From Chloroflexota bacterium (GTDB lineage Bacteria > Chloroflexota > Limnocylindria > Limnocylindrales > CSP1-4): a stretch of DNA of 18,213 nucleotides. The position numbers were made by a program, and so were the translations under genes. Location of the stretch: positions 1-18,213 of the forward strand of contig JACCQX010000106.1 in NCBI GenBank assembly GCA_013813905.1, given 5' to 3'. A model generated the notes under the pieces. It was given only the letters and a program-made list of their open reading frames with translations. It made no database searches and was not told where the DNA came from. Shown one piece after another: positions 11,018 to 17,426 of this stretch. Each line of letters begins with the position of its first letter. The first letter of the stretch is position 1.

Positions 11018-12571
11018 CTAGAGCGGGATGTTCCCGTGCTTCTTGCGTGGATTGCCCTGGCGCTTGCCCTCAAGCATGTGTAGAGCACCGATGACCCGGG
11101 GGCGCGTCTCCGAAGGCACGATCACGTCGTCGACGTAGCCTCGGGCGGCCGCGATGTATGGGTGCGCGAACTGCTCTTCGTACTCATCGGCCAGCCGTCC
11201 CCGCTCAGTCTCTGGATCCTCTGCTGACCTCAGGCGTTCCCGGAAGATGATATTGACAGCACCCTCGACACCCATGACTGCGATGCGAGCCGTAGGCCAA
11301 GCGAGGTTGACGTCACCTCGGATGTGTTTGCTGCTCATGACATCGTAGGCGCCGCCGTAGGCCTTGCGCGTGATGACCGTGATCTTGGGCACGGTCGCCT
11401 CCGCGTAGGCGTAGAGCAACTTGGCTCCGTGACGGATGATCCCGCCATGTTCCTGGGCGACGCCGGGCAGGAAGCCCGGCACATCGACCAGGGTGAGCAG
11501 CGGCACGTTGAAGGCATCGCAAGTGCGCACGAACCGTGCCGCCTTGTCGGAGGCGTCGATGTCCAACGCTCCCGCGAGCACTGCTGGTTGTTGGGCGACG
11601 ATACCGACACTACGCCCCGCAAAGCGGCAGAACCCGATGATCACGTTGGCGGCCCAGGCAGGCTGCAGCTCCAGGAAGTCGGCGTCATCGACGATGCGAA
11701 CGATGACGTCGTGCATGTCGTAGGGCTGCGAGGGAGTGTCGGGGACGATGGAGTCAAGCGCCGCATCCATGCGCGCGGGATCGTCGCTCGTTTCCACTCG
11801 TGGCGGGTCGCTCAGGTTGTTCTGGGGAAGATGACTCAGCAACCGTCGGGCCAAGGCGATCGCCTGTGCCTCGTCCGGTGCCGCGAGATGGGCCACCCCG
11901 CTCACCGAGGTGTGCGTCGCCGCCCCGCCGAGGCGCTCGCGGTCGACCTCCTCATGCGTCACGGCCCGGACCACATCCGGTCCGGTGACGAACATGTAGC
12001 TGGTTCCCTGGACCATGATCGTAACGTCGGTGATCGCGGGCGAGTACACCGCACCGCCAGCGCAGGGACCCATCACCAGGGAGATCTGCGGAACCACACC
12101 CGAGGCCAGGGTATTGCGCAGGAAGATATCGGCGTACCCGCCAAGCGAGACCACGCCCTCCTGGATGCGCGCCCCGCCGGAGTCGTTGAGGCCCAGGATC
12201 GGCGCCCCGACCTGCATGGCCAAGTCCATGACCTTGCAGATCTTCGCGGCGTGCGTTTCAGACAATGACCCGCCAAAGACCGTGAAGTCCTGGCTGAACA
12301 CGAACACGAGGCGACCGTCGATCGTGCCGTGTCCCGTCACGACGCCGTCCCCCAGGTACTGTTGCGACTCGAGCCCGAAGTCTGTGGCTCGGTGAGTGAC
12401 GAAAGCGTCGAACTCCACGAACGAGCCGGTGTCGAGCAGGAGTTCGAGGCGCTCCCGGGCAGTCAGCTTCCCGCGTTCGTGCTGTTGGTCGATGCGGTCT
12501 TGGCCGCCGCCCAGACGTGCCTCGGCACGCATGCGTAGCAGTCGTTCGACCTGCCCTCCACCCGTCGTCAC
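11018..12571 (-). CDS. pccB: Acyl-CoA carboxylase carboxyltransferase (propionyl-CoA carboxylase beta subunit)
   Basis: This subunit moves the carboxyl group from biotin to the acyl-CoA. The 517 residues contain both crotonase-fold halves. The N half has [40 protein letters not shown] and the oxyanion region [12 protein letters not shown]. The C half has [48 protein letters not shown] and the C-terminal KKHGNIPL typical of PccB. The Asp of GGAYDVM (residue 410) matches the position reported to set acyl-chain preference in Streptomyces PccB, where Asp favours propionyl-CoA. I chose the GTG at 12571 because GGAGGA lies 7 bases upstream. A GTG at 12586 in the same frame would add five residues and has no ribosome-binding site. 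It is the first gene of the minus-strand carboxylase-mutase run and is divergent from parAB. Confidence 0.92.
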   Translation of the reverse strand: MTTGGGQVERLLRMRAEARLGGGQDRIDQQHERGKLTARERLELLLDTGSFVEFDAFVTHRATDFGLESQQYLGDGVVTGHGTIDGRLVFVFSQDFTVFGGSLSETHAAKICKVMDLAMQVGAPILGLNDSGGARIQEGVVSLGGYADIFLRNTLASGVVPQISLVMGPCAGGAVYSPAITDVTIMVQGTSYMFVTGPDVVRAVTHEEVDRERLGGAATHTSVSGVAHLAAPDEAQAIALARRLLSHLPQNNLSDPPRVETSDDPARMDAALDSIVPDTPSQPYDMHDVIVRIVDDADFLELQPAWAANVIIGFCRFAGRSVGIVAQQPAVLAGALDIDASDKAARFVRTCDAFNVPLLTLVDVPGFLPGVAQEHGGIIRHGAKLLYAYAEATVPKITVITRKAYGGAYDVMSSKHIRGDVNLAWPTARIAVMGVEGAVNIIFRERLRSAEDPETERGRLADEYEEQFAHPYIAAARGYVDDVIVPSETRPRVIGALHMLEGKRQGNPRKKHGNIPL

Positions 12572-12578
12572 GCTTGAG

Positions 12579-12584
12579 TCCTCC
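12579..12584 (-). promoter_or_regulatory. Shine-Dalgarno that decides the pccB start
   Basis: On the minus strand GGAGGA is followed by 7 bases and then GTG at 12571. This is near-ideal spacing, and it places the longer GTG start at 12586 upstream of the ribosome-binding site. Confidence 0.6.
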
Positions 12585-12667
12585 ACCTGTCACGCCAAGC
12601 CGACGTGAGCGCGCCGTATCCTACAGCGTGCAAACGGTAGGTCGGGGAGCCGCCAGCGCCGCAAGTT

Positions 12668-12686
12668 GTCCACCGATTCGGTGGAC
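12668..12686. repeat. Inverted repeat with 9-base arms upstream of parA
   Basis: GTCCACCGA, one T, then TCGGTGGAC form a perfect inverted repeat. Each arm contains TCCAC, the core of a DnaA box, so the element may be two opposed weak DnaA boxes or an operator for a dimeric regulator such as ParA or ParB. The arms are exact; the function is inferred. Confidence 0.5.
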
Positions 12687-12699
12687 GAACCGCCTGGAA

Positions 12700-12708
12700 T
12701 GTGGATAA
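12700..12708 (-). promoter_or_regulatory. Consensus DnaA box
   Basis: TGTGGATAA is the reverse complement of TTATCCACA, the strict bacterial DnaA box, and it is the only exact copy I found in the window. Its GTGGA core lies 20 bases from the right-arm core of the adjacent inverted repeat, about two helical turns. It overlaps the longest possible parA start (GTG at 12701), which supports a downstream parA start. One exact box does not make an origin. Confidence 0.55.
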
Positions 12709-12793
12709 GCCCACCGGAGGTGCTAGCTGGTTTGGTAGATTCAGGGCAACGCCTGGCCCGTCAGCCGAAGACGCCGCGCTACGAGAGGGACCC

Positions 12794-13564
12794 TTGGCCC
12801 GAGTCATCGCCATCGCCAATCAGAAGGGCGGAGTGGGCAAGACCACTACCGCCATCAACCTAGCCGGCTCACTCGCCGAGCATGGTCACCGGATCTTGTG
12901 TATCGACATGGATGCGCAGGCGAACCTGACGGTCGGGCTGGGCCTTAACCCGCGCACGATCGAGCGCTCGATCGCCAACGTCCTGATCGATAGCAACGTA
13001 TCGCTCAAGGACATCGTGCTGCCGACGCAGACGGCCGGTATCGATGTCGCGCCATCCGACATCGACCTTTCCGCCACCGAGAACACGCTGTTCAGCGCCA
13101 TCGGCCGAGAGCACGCGTTGAGGGAGGCCATCGCCGAGTGGGCCGGCGAGCACTACGACTACATCCTGATCGACTGTCCACCGACCCTCGGGCTCTTGAC
13201 CATCAATGCGCTTGTCGCGTCGGAAAGCGTCATCATCCCCGTCCAGACCCAGTACTACGCTCTCAAGGGGTTCAACGCCTTGGTCAGCGTCATCAACCAG
13301 ATACGCAATCGCGGGCTCAACTCCGACCTTCGGATCCTGGGCCTGCTGCCTACCTTCTTCGATGGCCGAACGCTGCTGGGACGGGACATGCTGGCCGAAC
13401 TCAAGTCCATGGGCGACCATCACATCTTCGAGAACATGATCAAGCAGACGGTTCGGCTCGGAGAGGCGCCGCTGGTGGGCCGTCCCGTGACTGCATATGC
13501 AACGAGTTCAGAGGCTGCTCGCGCATACCGCGGGCTTGCACGTGAGGTGATCGAACTTGGCTAG
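12794..13564 (+). CDS. parA: Chromosome partitioning ATPase ParA (Soj)
   Basis: This Walker-type ATPase binds DNA non-specifically and, driven by ParB, moves the origin region apart before division. The 256 residues are the usual chromosomal length. The deviant Walker A is KGGVGKTT at 11-18, the A' motif is IDMDAQANLT at 37-46, and Walker B is ILIDCPP at 124-130. PVQTQYYALKGF at 149-160 is typical of chromosomal ParA. I chose the TTG at 12794, which follows GAGAGGGA and begins the family-typical M-A-R-V-I-A-I-A-N-Q. A GTG at 12701 would add 31 residues with poor codon bias and would overlap a DnaA box. The gene overlaps parB by 8 bases. Confidence 0.95.
   Translation: MARVIAIANQKGGVGKTTTAINLAGSLAEHGHRILCIDMDAQANLTVGLGLNPRTIERSIANVLIDSNVSLKDIVLPTQTAGIDVAPSDIDLSATENTLFSAIGREHALREAIAEWAGEHYDYILIDCPPTLGLLTINALVASESVIIPVQTQYYALKGFNALVSVINQIRNRGLNSDLRILGLLPTFFDGRTLLGRDMLAELKSMGDHHIFENMIKQTVRLGEAPLVGRPVTAYATSSEAARAYRGLAREVIELG
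13544..13550 (+). promoter_or_regulatory. Shine-Dalgarno supporting the TTG start of parB
   Basis: GAGGTGA lies inside the end of parA, 6 bases before the TTG at 13557. This is good spacing and supports a TTG start that overlaps the parA stop. Confidence 0.55.
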
Positions 13565-14546
13565 GCCGGACTTCAGGAGCCAGGCGGCCCAACGACTCTC
13601 GGAAGAGCGCGAGCTGCCACCACAGATCATCAGCCTGCTCTCGCCCGACCCGCATGGCAAGGGGCACACATCGGTGCGGACCGTGCCACTGGACCGTATC
13701 GACCCCAATCCTCAGCAGCCGCGGATGACATTCGACGAGGACACCCTCCTCGAATTGGCGGCGTCGATCACGGAGCATGGAGTGCTCCAGCCGATCCTGA
13801 TCCGGCCGGGGGATGAGGGGCGCTATCAGCTCGTCGCGGGGGAGCGGCGCTGGCGTGCAGCGCGCATAGCTGGCCTACGTGACATCCCTGCCTTGATCGA
13901 AGAGATCGACGACGACACAGCGTTGGAGATCTCCATCATCGAGAACCTCCAACGCGAAGACTTGTCGCCACTGGACGAAGCTCTCATGTACGAGCGCATG
14001 ACCACCGACCATGGCTACAGCCTGCGGCGTCTCGCTCAGAAGTTGGGCAAGGACAAGGGCTATATCGAGAACCGGCTACGCCTGGCCGACGCCCCCGCGG
14101 AGATCAAGCAGTTGGTGTCTTTGCGCAAAGACACTCTCTCCCATGCCTACGAACTCTTGAAGGTCGAGGATCCGAAAAAGCGTCGCAAGTTGGCCGAGCA
14201 GGTCGGTCGAGGCGAACTGAGCCTAGTGAAGTTGCGGGAGCGCATCGAGGGTCGACCGCCCCGAGAGGCCGCTGGCGACGGGCCTGTCAAGGACGAGAGT
14301 CCCAGCGAGGAGCAACTGGTAGAGCCGGTCAGCACCGGTCCCATTGCCGACGATTCATTGATCGCCGCAAAGGCTCACCTGGGAGAAGCGCTGGATGAGC
14401 TTTCAGCCATCCTTCAGTCGCAAGTGGCCTTGGCCGAGATCGACGTTACCGACCGCCAGAACCTGGCCAAGTATCTGACCATCGCGAAGCTTCGTCTGGA
14501 GAACGCTATCAACCAGGTCCGGCTGATGGAGCGGTCCCGCACCTAG
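13557..14546 (+). CDS. parB: Chromosome partitioning protein ParB (Spo0J family)
   Basis: This CTP-dependent DNA clamp loads at parS sites and stimulates ParA. The 329 residues start at TTG. The N-terminal CTPase domain shows VPLDRIDPNPQQPR at 43-56, the catalytic-box sequence AGERRWRAARIAG at 94-106, and ENLQREDLSPLDEA at 129-142. The helix-turn-helix segment at about 153-177 reads SLRRLAQKLGKDKGYIENRLRL. Canonical ParB proteins have something like GKSRSHVANxLRLL there, so the recognition helix is unusual. TLSHAYELLKV at 193-203 takes the place of the conserved GHARALL-type motif. A charged linker and a C-terminal dimerisation domain (about 262-329) follow. The coding sequence contains an 18-20 base palindrome at codons for VSLRKDT. 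It is co-transcribed with parA. Confidence 0.95.
   Translation: MARPDFRSQAAQRLSEERELPPQIISLLSPDPHGKGHTSVRTVPLDRIDPNPQQPRMTFDEDTLLELAASITEHGVLQPILIRPGDEGRYQLVAGERRWRAARIAGLRDIPALIEEIDDDTALEISIIENLQREDLSPLDEALMYERMTTDHGYSLRRLAQKLGKDKGYIENRLRLADAPAEIKQLVSLRKDTLSHAYELLKVEDPKKRRKLAEQVGRGELSLVKLRERIEGRPPREAAGDGPVKDESPSEEQLVEPVSTGPIADDSLIAAKAHLGEALDELSAILQSQVALAEIDVTDRQNLAKYLTIAKLRLENAINQVRLMERSRT
14116..14133. repeat. 18-base perfect palindrome, copy 2, inside parB (candidate parS)
   Basis: TGTCTTTGCGCAAAGACA lies within the parB coding sequence; here the perfect palindrome extends to 20 bases (14115-14134). It is identical to the intergenic copy at 10949-10966, and the two copies share three further bases on the right. 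In Bacillus subtilis a parS site likewise lies inside spo0J (parB), which makes a partition-site role attractive although the sequence differs from known parS. Confidence 0.65.
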
Positions 14547-14550
14547 TGAC

Positions 14551-14576
14551 TGAGCCGCCACCGGGGGCGGGACTCA
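14551..14576. terminator. Candidate bidirectional hairpin between convergent parB and ubiA-family genes
   Basis: TGAG plus CCGCC pair with GGCGG and CTCA across a 6-base loop, with a 2-base bulge on the right arm. It fills the 27-base gap between the two convergent stops and includes the stop of the prenyltransferase gene. There is no T-tract on either strand, so intrinsic termination is uncertain. Confidence 0.35.
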
Positions 14577-15446
14577 CAGTGGCCCCTCGGCCGCCGTGGC
14601 GAGCCACGCAGCGCCCAGCAGGACGATGGACGCAGCTTGGGCCTGCCATCCGAGTTCGCGCAGAGTCCCCTCGGCCCGCCCCGAGAGTACCCAGCCCGTC
14701 GCGGCCAGAAGGCTGGCGGAAGCAATGGCCAACGGCGCGATCAGCGGGGTCGCGTCCCCGGCCAGGCTAAGCCAGGCGATGGAGTGGATGACCACCTGTA
14801 CTCCACCGAGAATGACCCACGCGTCATGACGCCCCAATCGGACCACCGGACCGCGCAGACCGGCCAGTCGGTCGGACTCGACGTCTACCAGTCCGTTGGC
14901 CAGCTGAAGAGTAGGCCCCGCTAGCGCCGCGACGGACAGGAGGAGTTCGGGTCGTGGTGGCAATGTCCCTACGGCTCCCCACCAACCGTAGACCGGCACG
15001 GCGACGAACGCCACGGCGTAGCAGAGTCCCGCGTACGCCGTCGGCTTGAGAGCGATGTCGTAGACAAGACCCGCTCCCAACACCGTCATACCGAGCGCAA
15101 GCACGACTGGACCTCCAGCGACGAGTGACAGGGCGAGCCCGACGGTGCCGGCCGCCACTCCCAGGAGAAGCGCTGCTCCAGCAGAGACACGCCCCGCGGG
15201 GATCGGCTTGTGCGGCTTCACGAGGGCGTCGACTGGAGCATCGACGATGTCGTTCACGGTCCCTATGGCGGCCTGGATGCCAATCATCCCCAGGCCCAGC
15301 TGCAGAGCCACGGAAACGGCACCGCCAGCCACGAGGGCAAGCGCGACGACCATCAGCGCGTTGAGCAACGAAGGGAAGGGATGGACTATTGCCAGAGCGT
15401 GGAAGTCCAGTCCCAGTCGTGCTGCGGCACGGTCCCTGCGCTTCAC
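14574..15446 (-). CDS. UbiA-family prenyltransferase (integral membrane)
   Basis: UbiA enzymes transfer a polyprenyl chain from its diphosphate to an aromatic or other acceptor in the membrane, for example in quinone, tocopherol or ether-lipid synthesis. The 290 residues are largely hydrophobic with about eight or nine membrane segments. The first Asp-rich motif is NDIVDAPVD at 65-73, followed by KPHKPIPAGRVS. The second is DVESD at 188-192 in LANGLVDVESDRLAGLRG. A YDIALKPT segment at 129-136 is also typical. The acceptor cannot be read from the sequence, and no other quinone or lipid genes are adjacent. The start is a GTG at 15446 without a clear Shine-Dalgarno, 21 bases after the upstream gene, so co-transcription with it is likely. 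It converges on parB. Confidence 0.88.
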   Translation of the reverse strand: MKRRDRAAARLGLDFHALAIVHPFPSLLNALMVVALALVAGGAVSVALQLGLGMIGIQAAIGTVNDIVDAPVDALVKPHKPIPAGRVSAGAALLLGVAAGTVGLALSLVAGGPVVLALGMTVLGAGLVYDIALKPTAYAGLCYAVAFVAVPVYGWWGAVGTLPPRPELLLSVAALAGPTLQLANGLVDVESDRLAGLRGPVVRLGRHDAWVILGGVQVVIHSIAWLSLAGDATPLIAPLAIASASLLAATGWVLSGRAEGTLRELGWQAQAASIVLLGAAWLATAAEGPL

Positions 15447-15467
15447 GTAACCCGGGCGGGCCGTCGC

Positions 15468-15833
15468 TTAGAGGAAGACGATCTCGTGGAAGCTGTCCGT
15501 CAGGTAGGTCACCAGCCGCGCTCGAGCGTCAGTCACCTCCGCCCGGACACCCGAAACGAGGTGGTGCAGGGAGATGGCTGGGACCATGAGGCGGCCGTCC
15601 GCGGTCCGGCCCACGGTCGCGGGCGCGCCTCCCCCGGCCGCAAAGACCCTTTCCAGCTCGCGTTCGCTCAGGCCACTGGAGCGGCGGAACGCGTCGAGCA
15701 CCTTGATGACACCGATCTTGATGGATAGGTCTCGCATCAGCTCCGCGGACCAGGCGTCGATCACCTCGTCGGGCTGTTCATCGAGTCGTCGGCGGTATTC
15801 GGCCGGGTCGCCTGAGAGTCCAGTCGCAGACAC
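15468..15833 (-). CDS. Conserved-looking protein of unknown function, 121 residues
   Basis: I do not recognise this family. The GTG at 15833 was chosen because GGAGGA lies 3 bases upstream. The frame continues upstream to 16064, but that part is Ser/Pro-rich, overlaps the YggT gene and does not look coded. The protein is soluble, with no signal peptide or membrane segment. It has an acidic, probably helical N-terminal half containing EYRRRLDEQPDEVIDAWSAE and LSIKIGVIKVLDAFRRSSGLSERELERVF. A smaller C-terminal half of mixed character contains GRLMVPAISLHHLVSGVRAE. Third-base GC is high, consistent with a real gene. It lies 70 bases after the YggT gene and 21 before the prenyltransferase gene. 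A small regulatory or adaptor role would be a guess. Confidence 0.6.
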   Translation of the reverse strand: MSATGLSGDPAEYRRRLDEQPDEVIDAWSAELMRDLSIKIGVIKVLDAFRRSSGLSERELERVFAAGGGAPATVGRTADGRLMVPAISLHHLVSGVRAEVTDARARLVTYLTDSFHEIVFL

Positions 15834-15836
15834 ACG

Positions 15837-15842
15837 TCCTCC
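15837..15842 (-). promoter_or_regulatory. Shine-Dalgarno deciding the start of the 121-residue gene
   Basis: GGAGGA on the minus strand is followed by CGT and then GTG at 15833. Spacing is slightly short, but it is the only good ribosome-binding site at this gene, and it lies just before coding-like sequence begins. Confidence 0.45.
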
Positions 15843-15903
15843 GATCAGAGTGACAAGGATGTCGCGATGATACCCAGCCGCGGTCGATCTCGAGCAGGAG
15901 GGC

Positions 15904-16299
15904 TCAAGCCGTGCGGCGGAAGACCCGCAGGAAGCCGAGGATGATGAGCTCGAGGATGGTCCAGCCGACGAGCGCAACGACTGCGGACACGTCCAGCGCG
16001 GTGTCGCCGGCCGGGATCTGGTTCCCGCCCAAGATGCCGCGGAACGGGGCGACGAAGACGTCACTCAGGTCATAGACGAATGCCACCAAGGCGTTGCCTT
16101 CGCGCGCCGACACAAGCAACAGCACGATGCGCAGCAGGAGCAGGCCCTGGATGAGAGCGAAAAGGAAGATGATCAGGCGCTGGATGAGGCCGCTCCCGCT
16201 GGACCGGTAGGTGACCTCGCTTTGCGAGACGCTGCTCTGTGCGATCGGAGCCGGTGCGACGGTATCGGTGCGCGTCACGACGCGTCGTTCGTCATCCAT
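15904..16299 (-). CDS. YggT-family integral membrane protein
   Basis: YggT proteins are small membrane proteins of unclear function, often found near division or cell-envelope genes. The 131 residues have a polar N-terminus of about 38 residues. A first helix at about 39-63 (LIQRLIIFLFALIQGLLLLRIVLLLV region) is followed by the family-typical loop DLSDVFVAPFRGIL at 77-90, then LDVSAVVALVGWTILELIILGFL at about 102-124. One repeat unit of the family is present. The ATG at 16299 has GGGAGG at 16308-16313, 8 bases upstream. It is first in a probable minus-strand operon with the unknown protein and the prenyltransferase. Confidence 0.82.
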   Translation of the reverse strand: MDDERRVVTRTDTVAPAPIAQSSVSQSEVTYRSSGSGLIQRLIIFLFALIQGLLLLRIVLLLVSAREGNALVAFVYDLSDVFVAPFRGILGGNQIPAGDTALDVSAVVALVGWTILELIILGFLRVFRRTA

Positions 16300-16546
16300 G
16301 GGTGAGACCTCCCGAGTCGCGGTGACGGAGTTCAGCCGGCCCCGTCAGGGAACCGGCCGGCCGCCGGTAGACTGCAGCCTTGCGGCCTGCGAACGTCCTC
16401 GCTGGCTCTCACGCCGCATTGCAGCTGTATGACGGAAGGAGCGCCGTGGTCGATCGATCCCGATCCCAGCTGATCCACCGACCGGAGCGCCTCGAACAGG
16501 CGTTCTCTTTGTATCATGCCACATCCGAGGTGGCCTTGAGCGCGAA
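16300..16546. other. Intergenic region between divergent yggT-like gene and msrA
   Basis: About 250 bases without a convincing gene. The minus-strand end holds the Shine-Dalgarno of the YggT gene (16308-16313). A GC-rich run around 16351-16366 (CCGGCCGGCCGCCGG) could fold locally. A -10-like TATCAT lies at 16512-16517 on the plus strand. A TTG-started plus-strand frame beginning at 16380 runs into msrA out of frame; it lacks a ribosome-binding site and was not accepted. No tRNA or riboswitch was recognised. Confidence 0.4.
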
Positions 16547-16559
16547 TACAATGGTGACA
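16547..16559 (+). promoter_or_regulatory. Candidate leaderless promoter (-10 element) of msrA
   Basis: TACAAT at 16547-16552 matches the -10 consensus in five of six positions and is followed by six bases and then the ATG. The transcript would therefore begin at or next to the A of the start codon. No Shine-Dalgarno precedes the ATG, consistent with leaderless translation. A -35 is not obvious. Confidence 0.45.
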
Positions 16560-17233
16560 TGTTCTCCTTCAGGCGCCCCTCGACCCTTCCCTCCCCCACT
16601 GAAGCATTGCCCGGCCGACCCCGCCTCGTCCCCGTGCCCGAGCGCCACCACGTGAATGGCCAGCGCCTCTCTCCGCCTTGGCCGGAGGGCACTCGAACGG
16701 CAGTCTTCGGGATGGGCTGTTTCTGGGGCGCGGAGAAGGACTTCTGGCAGATGCCGGGTGTCCTGTCCACGGCCGTCGGGTATGCCGGTGGCTTTACCCC
16801 CAACCCGACGTACGAGGAGGTATGCAGCGGCCGCACCGGCCACGCGGAGGTCGTGCTGGTGGCCTATGACCATGAGCAGGTCTCCTACGGAGAGCTGCTG
16901 CGCGAATTCTGGGAGAACCATGACCCCGCGCAGGGCATGCGCCAGGGCAACGATACGGGCACCCAGTACCGCTCCGTGATCCACCTGACGGAGCCCGACG
17001 ATCGCGGCGCCGCCGAAGCGTCACGCGATGCCTACCAGGAGCTGCTATCCGCGGCCGGCTTCGGCACCATCACCACGGAGATCGTGGACGCGCCCGAGTT
17101 CTACTACGCCGAGGCCTACCACCAGCAGTACCTGGCCAAGAACCCGAACGGCTACTGCCCAGACCAAGGCACCGGCGTCGCCTGCCCGGTCGGGCTCGGT
17201 GTGCGCGCCACGGGCGCACCAGCCTCCGGCTAG
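16559..17233 (+). CDS. msrA: Peptide-methionine (S)-S-oxide reductase
   Basis: MsrA repairs oxidised methionine by reducing the S-epimer of methionine sulfoxide, with thioredoxin as reductant. The 224 residues hold the catalytic motif [14 protein letters not shown] at 50-63 with Cys54 as nucleophile, then [26 protein letters not shown], the FWENHDP segment near 117-123, and GTQYRSVI. The C-terminal [13 protein letters not shown] holds Cys200 and Cys209 as probable resolving cysteines. The first 45 residues ([21 protein letters not shown]) match the N-terminal extension I recall from the E. coli-like long MsrA, which supports the ATG at 16559. It is a single gene transcribed away from the YggT gene. 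Confidence 0.95.
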   Translation: MFSFRRPSTLPSPTEALPGRPRLVPVPERHHVNGQRLSPPWPEGTRTAVFGMGCFWGAEKDFWQMPGVLSTAVGYAGGFTPNPTYEEVCSGRTGHAEVVLVAYDHEQVSYGELLREFWENHDPAQGMRQGNDTGTQYRSVIHLTEPDDRGAAEASRDAYQELLSAAGFGTITTEIVDAPEFYYAEAYHQQYLAKNPNGYCPDQGTGVACPVGLGVRATGAPASG

Positions 17234-17260
17234 GCCGAGCGCGCCTCCGCGTCCTCGGCC
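17233..17260 (+). terminator. Candidate hairpin terminator after msrA
   Basis: GGCCGAG and CTCGGCC form a perfect 7-base-pair stem that starts at the last base of the msrA stop; the 14-base loop could pair further through GCG and CGC. There is no T-tract, so it may be a weak or Rho-assisted terminator, or simply mRNA end protection. Confidence 0.35.
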
Positions 17261-17413
17261 GGAAGCTTGCCACCGTTCTGGGCGATGGCGCGGACGACGT
17301 CGGCCACGCTTGCATCGGCCGTGCGGGCGGCCACCCTTATCCCGGCGGGGTGCGGCGTGCCGAGCGCCCACTGCTCGGCGCGGACACGTCGAACCGCGAG
17401 CCGCGAGCCGCGA

Positions 17414-17426
17414 TAACATCGCCGCA
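17414..17426 (+). promoter_or_regulatory. Candidate leaderless promoter (-10 element) of the hydrolase gene
   Basis: TAACAT at 17414-17419 is followed by six bases and then the ATG at 17426, the same geometry as at msrA. No Shine-Dalgarno is present. The -35 region is GC-rich with no match. Confidence 0.35.

Larger units (their letters stand above)
12572..12793. promoter_or_regulatory. Divergent control region between pccB and parA
   Basis: This stretch of about 220 bases separates the minus-strand carboxylase-mutase genes from parAB. On the minus strand TAGGAT at 12617-12622 could be a -10 for pccB, giving a leader of about 40 bases before the GTG; no matching -35 was found. Toward parA it holds a 19-base inverted repeat, a consensus DnaA box, an isolated GGAGG at 12716-12720 with no nearby start codon in the parA frame, and a weak -10-like TAGATT at 12737-12742. 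Third-base GC in the parA frame between 12701 and 12793 drops to about half, which marks it as non-coding. Confidence 0.5.

Noticed and set aside
12701..12793. GTG-started 31-residue extension of ParA
   Set aside because: Third-base GC is only about 50 percent, it overlaps a consensus DnaA box, and the TTG at 12794 gives the standard ParA N-terminus with a ribosome-binding site.
12572..12793. Possible replication origin at the parA upstream region
   Set aside because: Only one exact DnaA box, no AT-rich unwinding element and no dnaA, dnaN or rsmG neighbours. It is reported only as a DnaA-box element.
15632..15650. Possible third copy of the palindrome (GCAAAGAC half-site)
   Set aside because: Only one half matches; the other arm is CCCCCGG and gives no palindrome. 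A similar half-site near 286-295 was rejected for the same reason.
15834..16064. 77-residue upstream extension of the 121-residue unknown protein
   Set aside because: It overlaps the YggT gene out of frame and is Ser/Pro/Arg low complexity.
16380..16655. 91-codon plus-strand frame across the msrA start
   Set aside because: TTG start without a ribosome-binding site, out of frame with msrA, and its second half is a Pro/Ser shadow of msrA.
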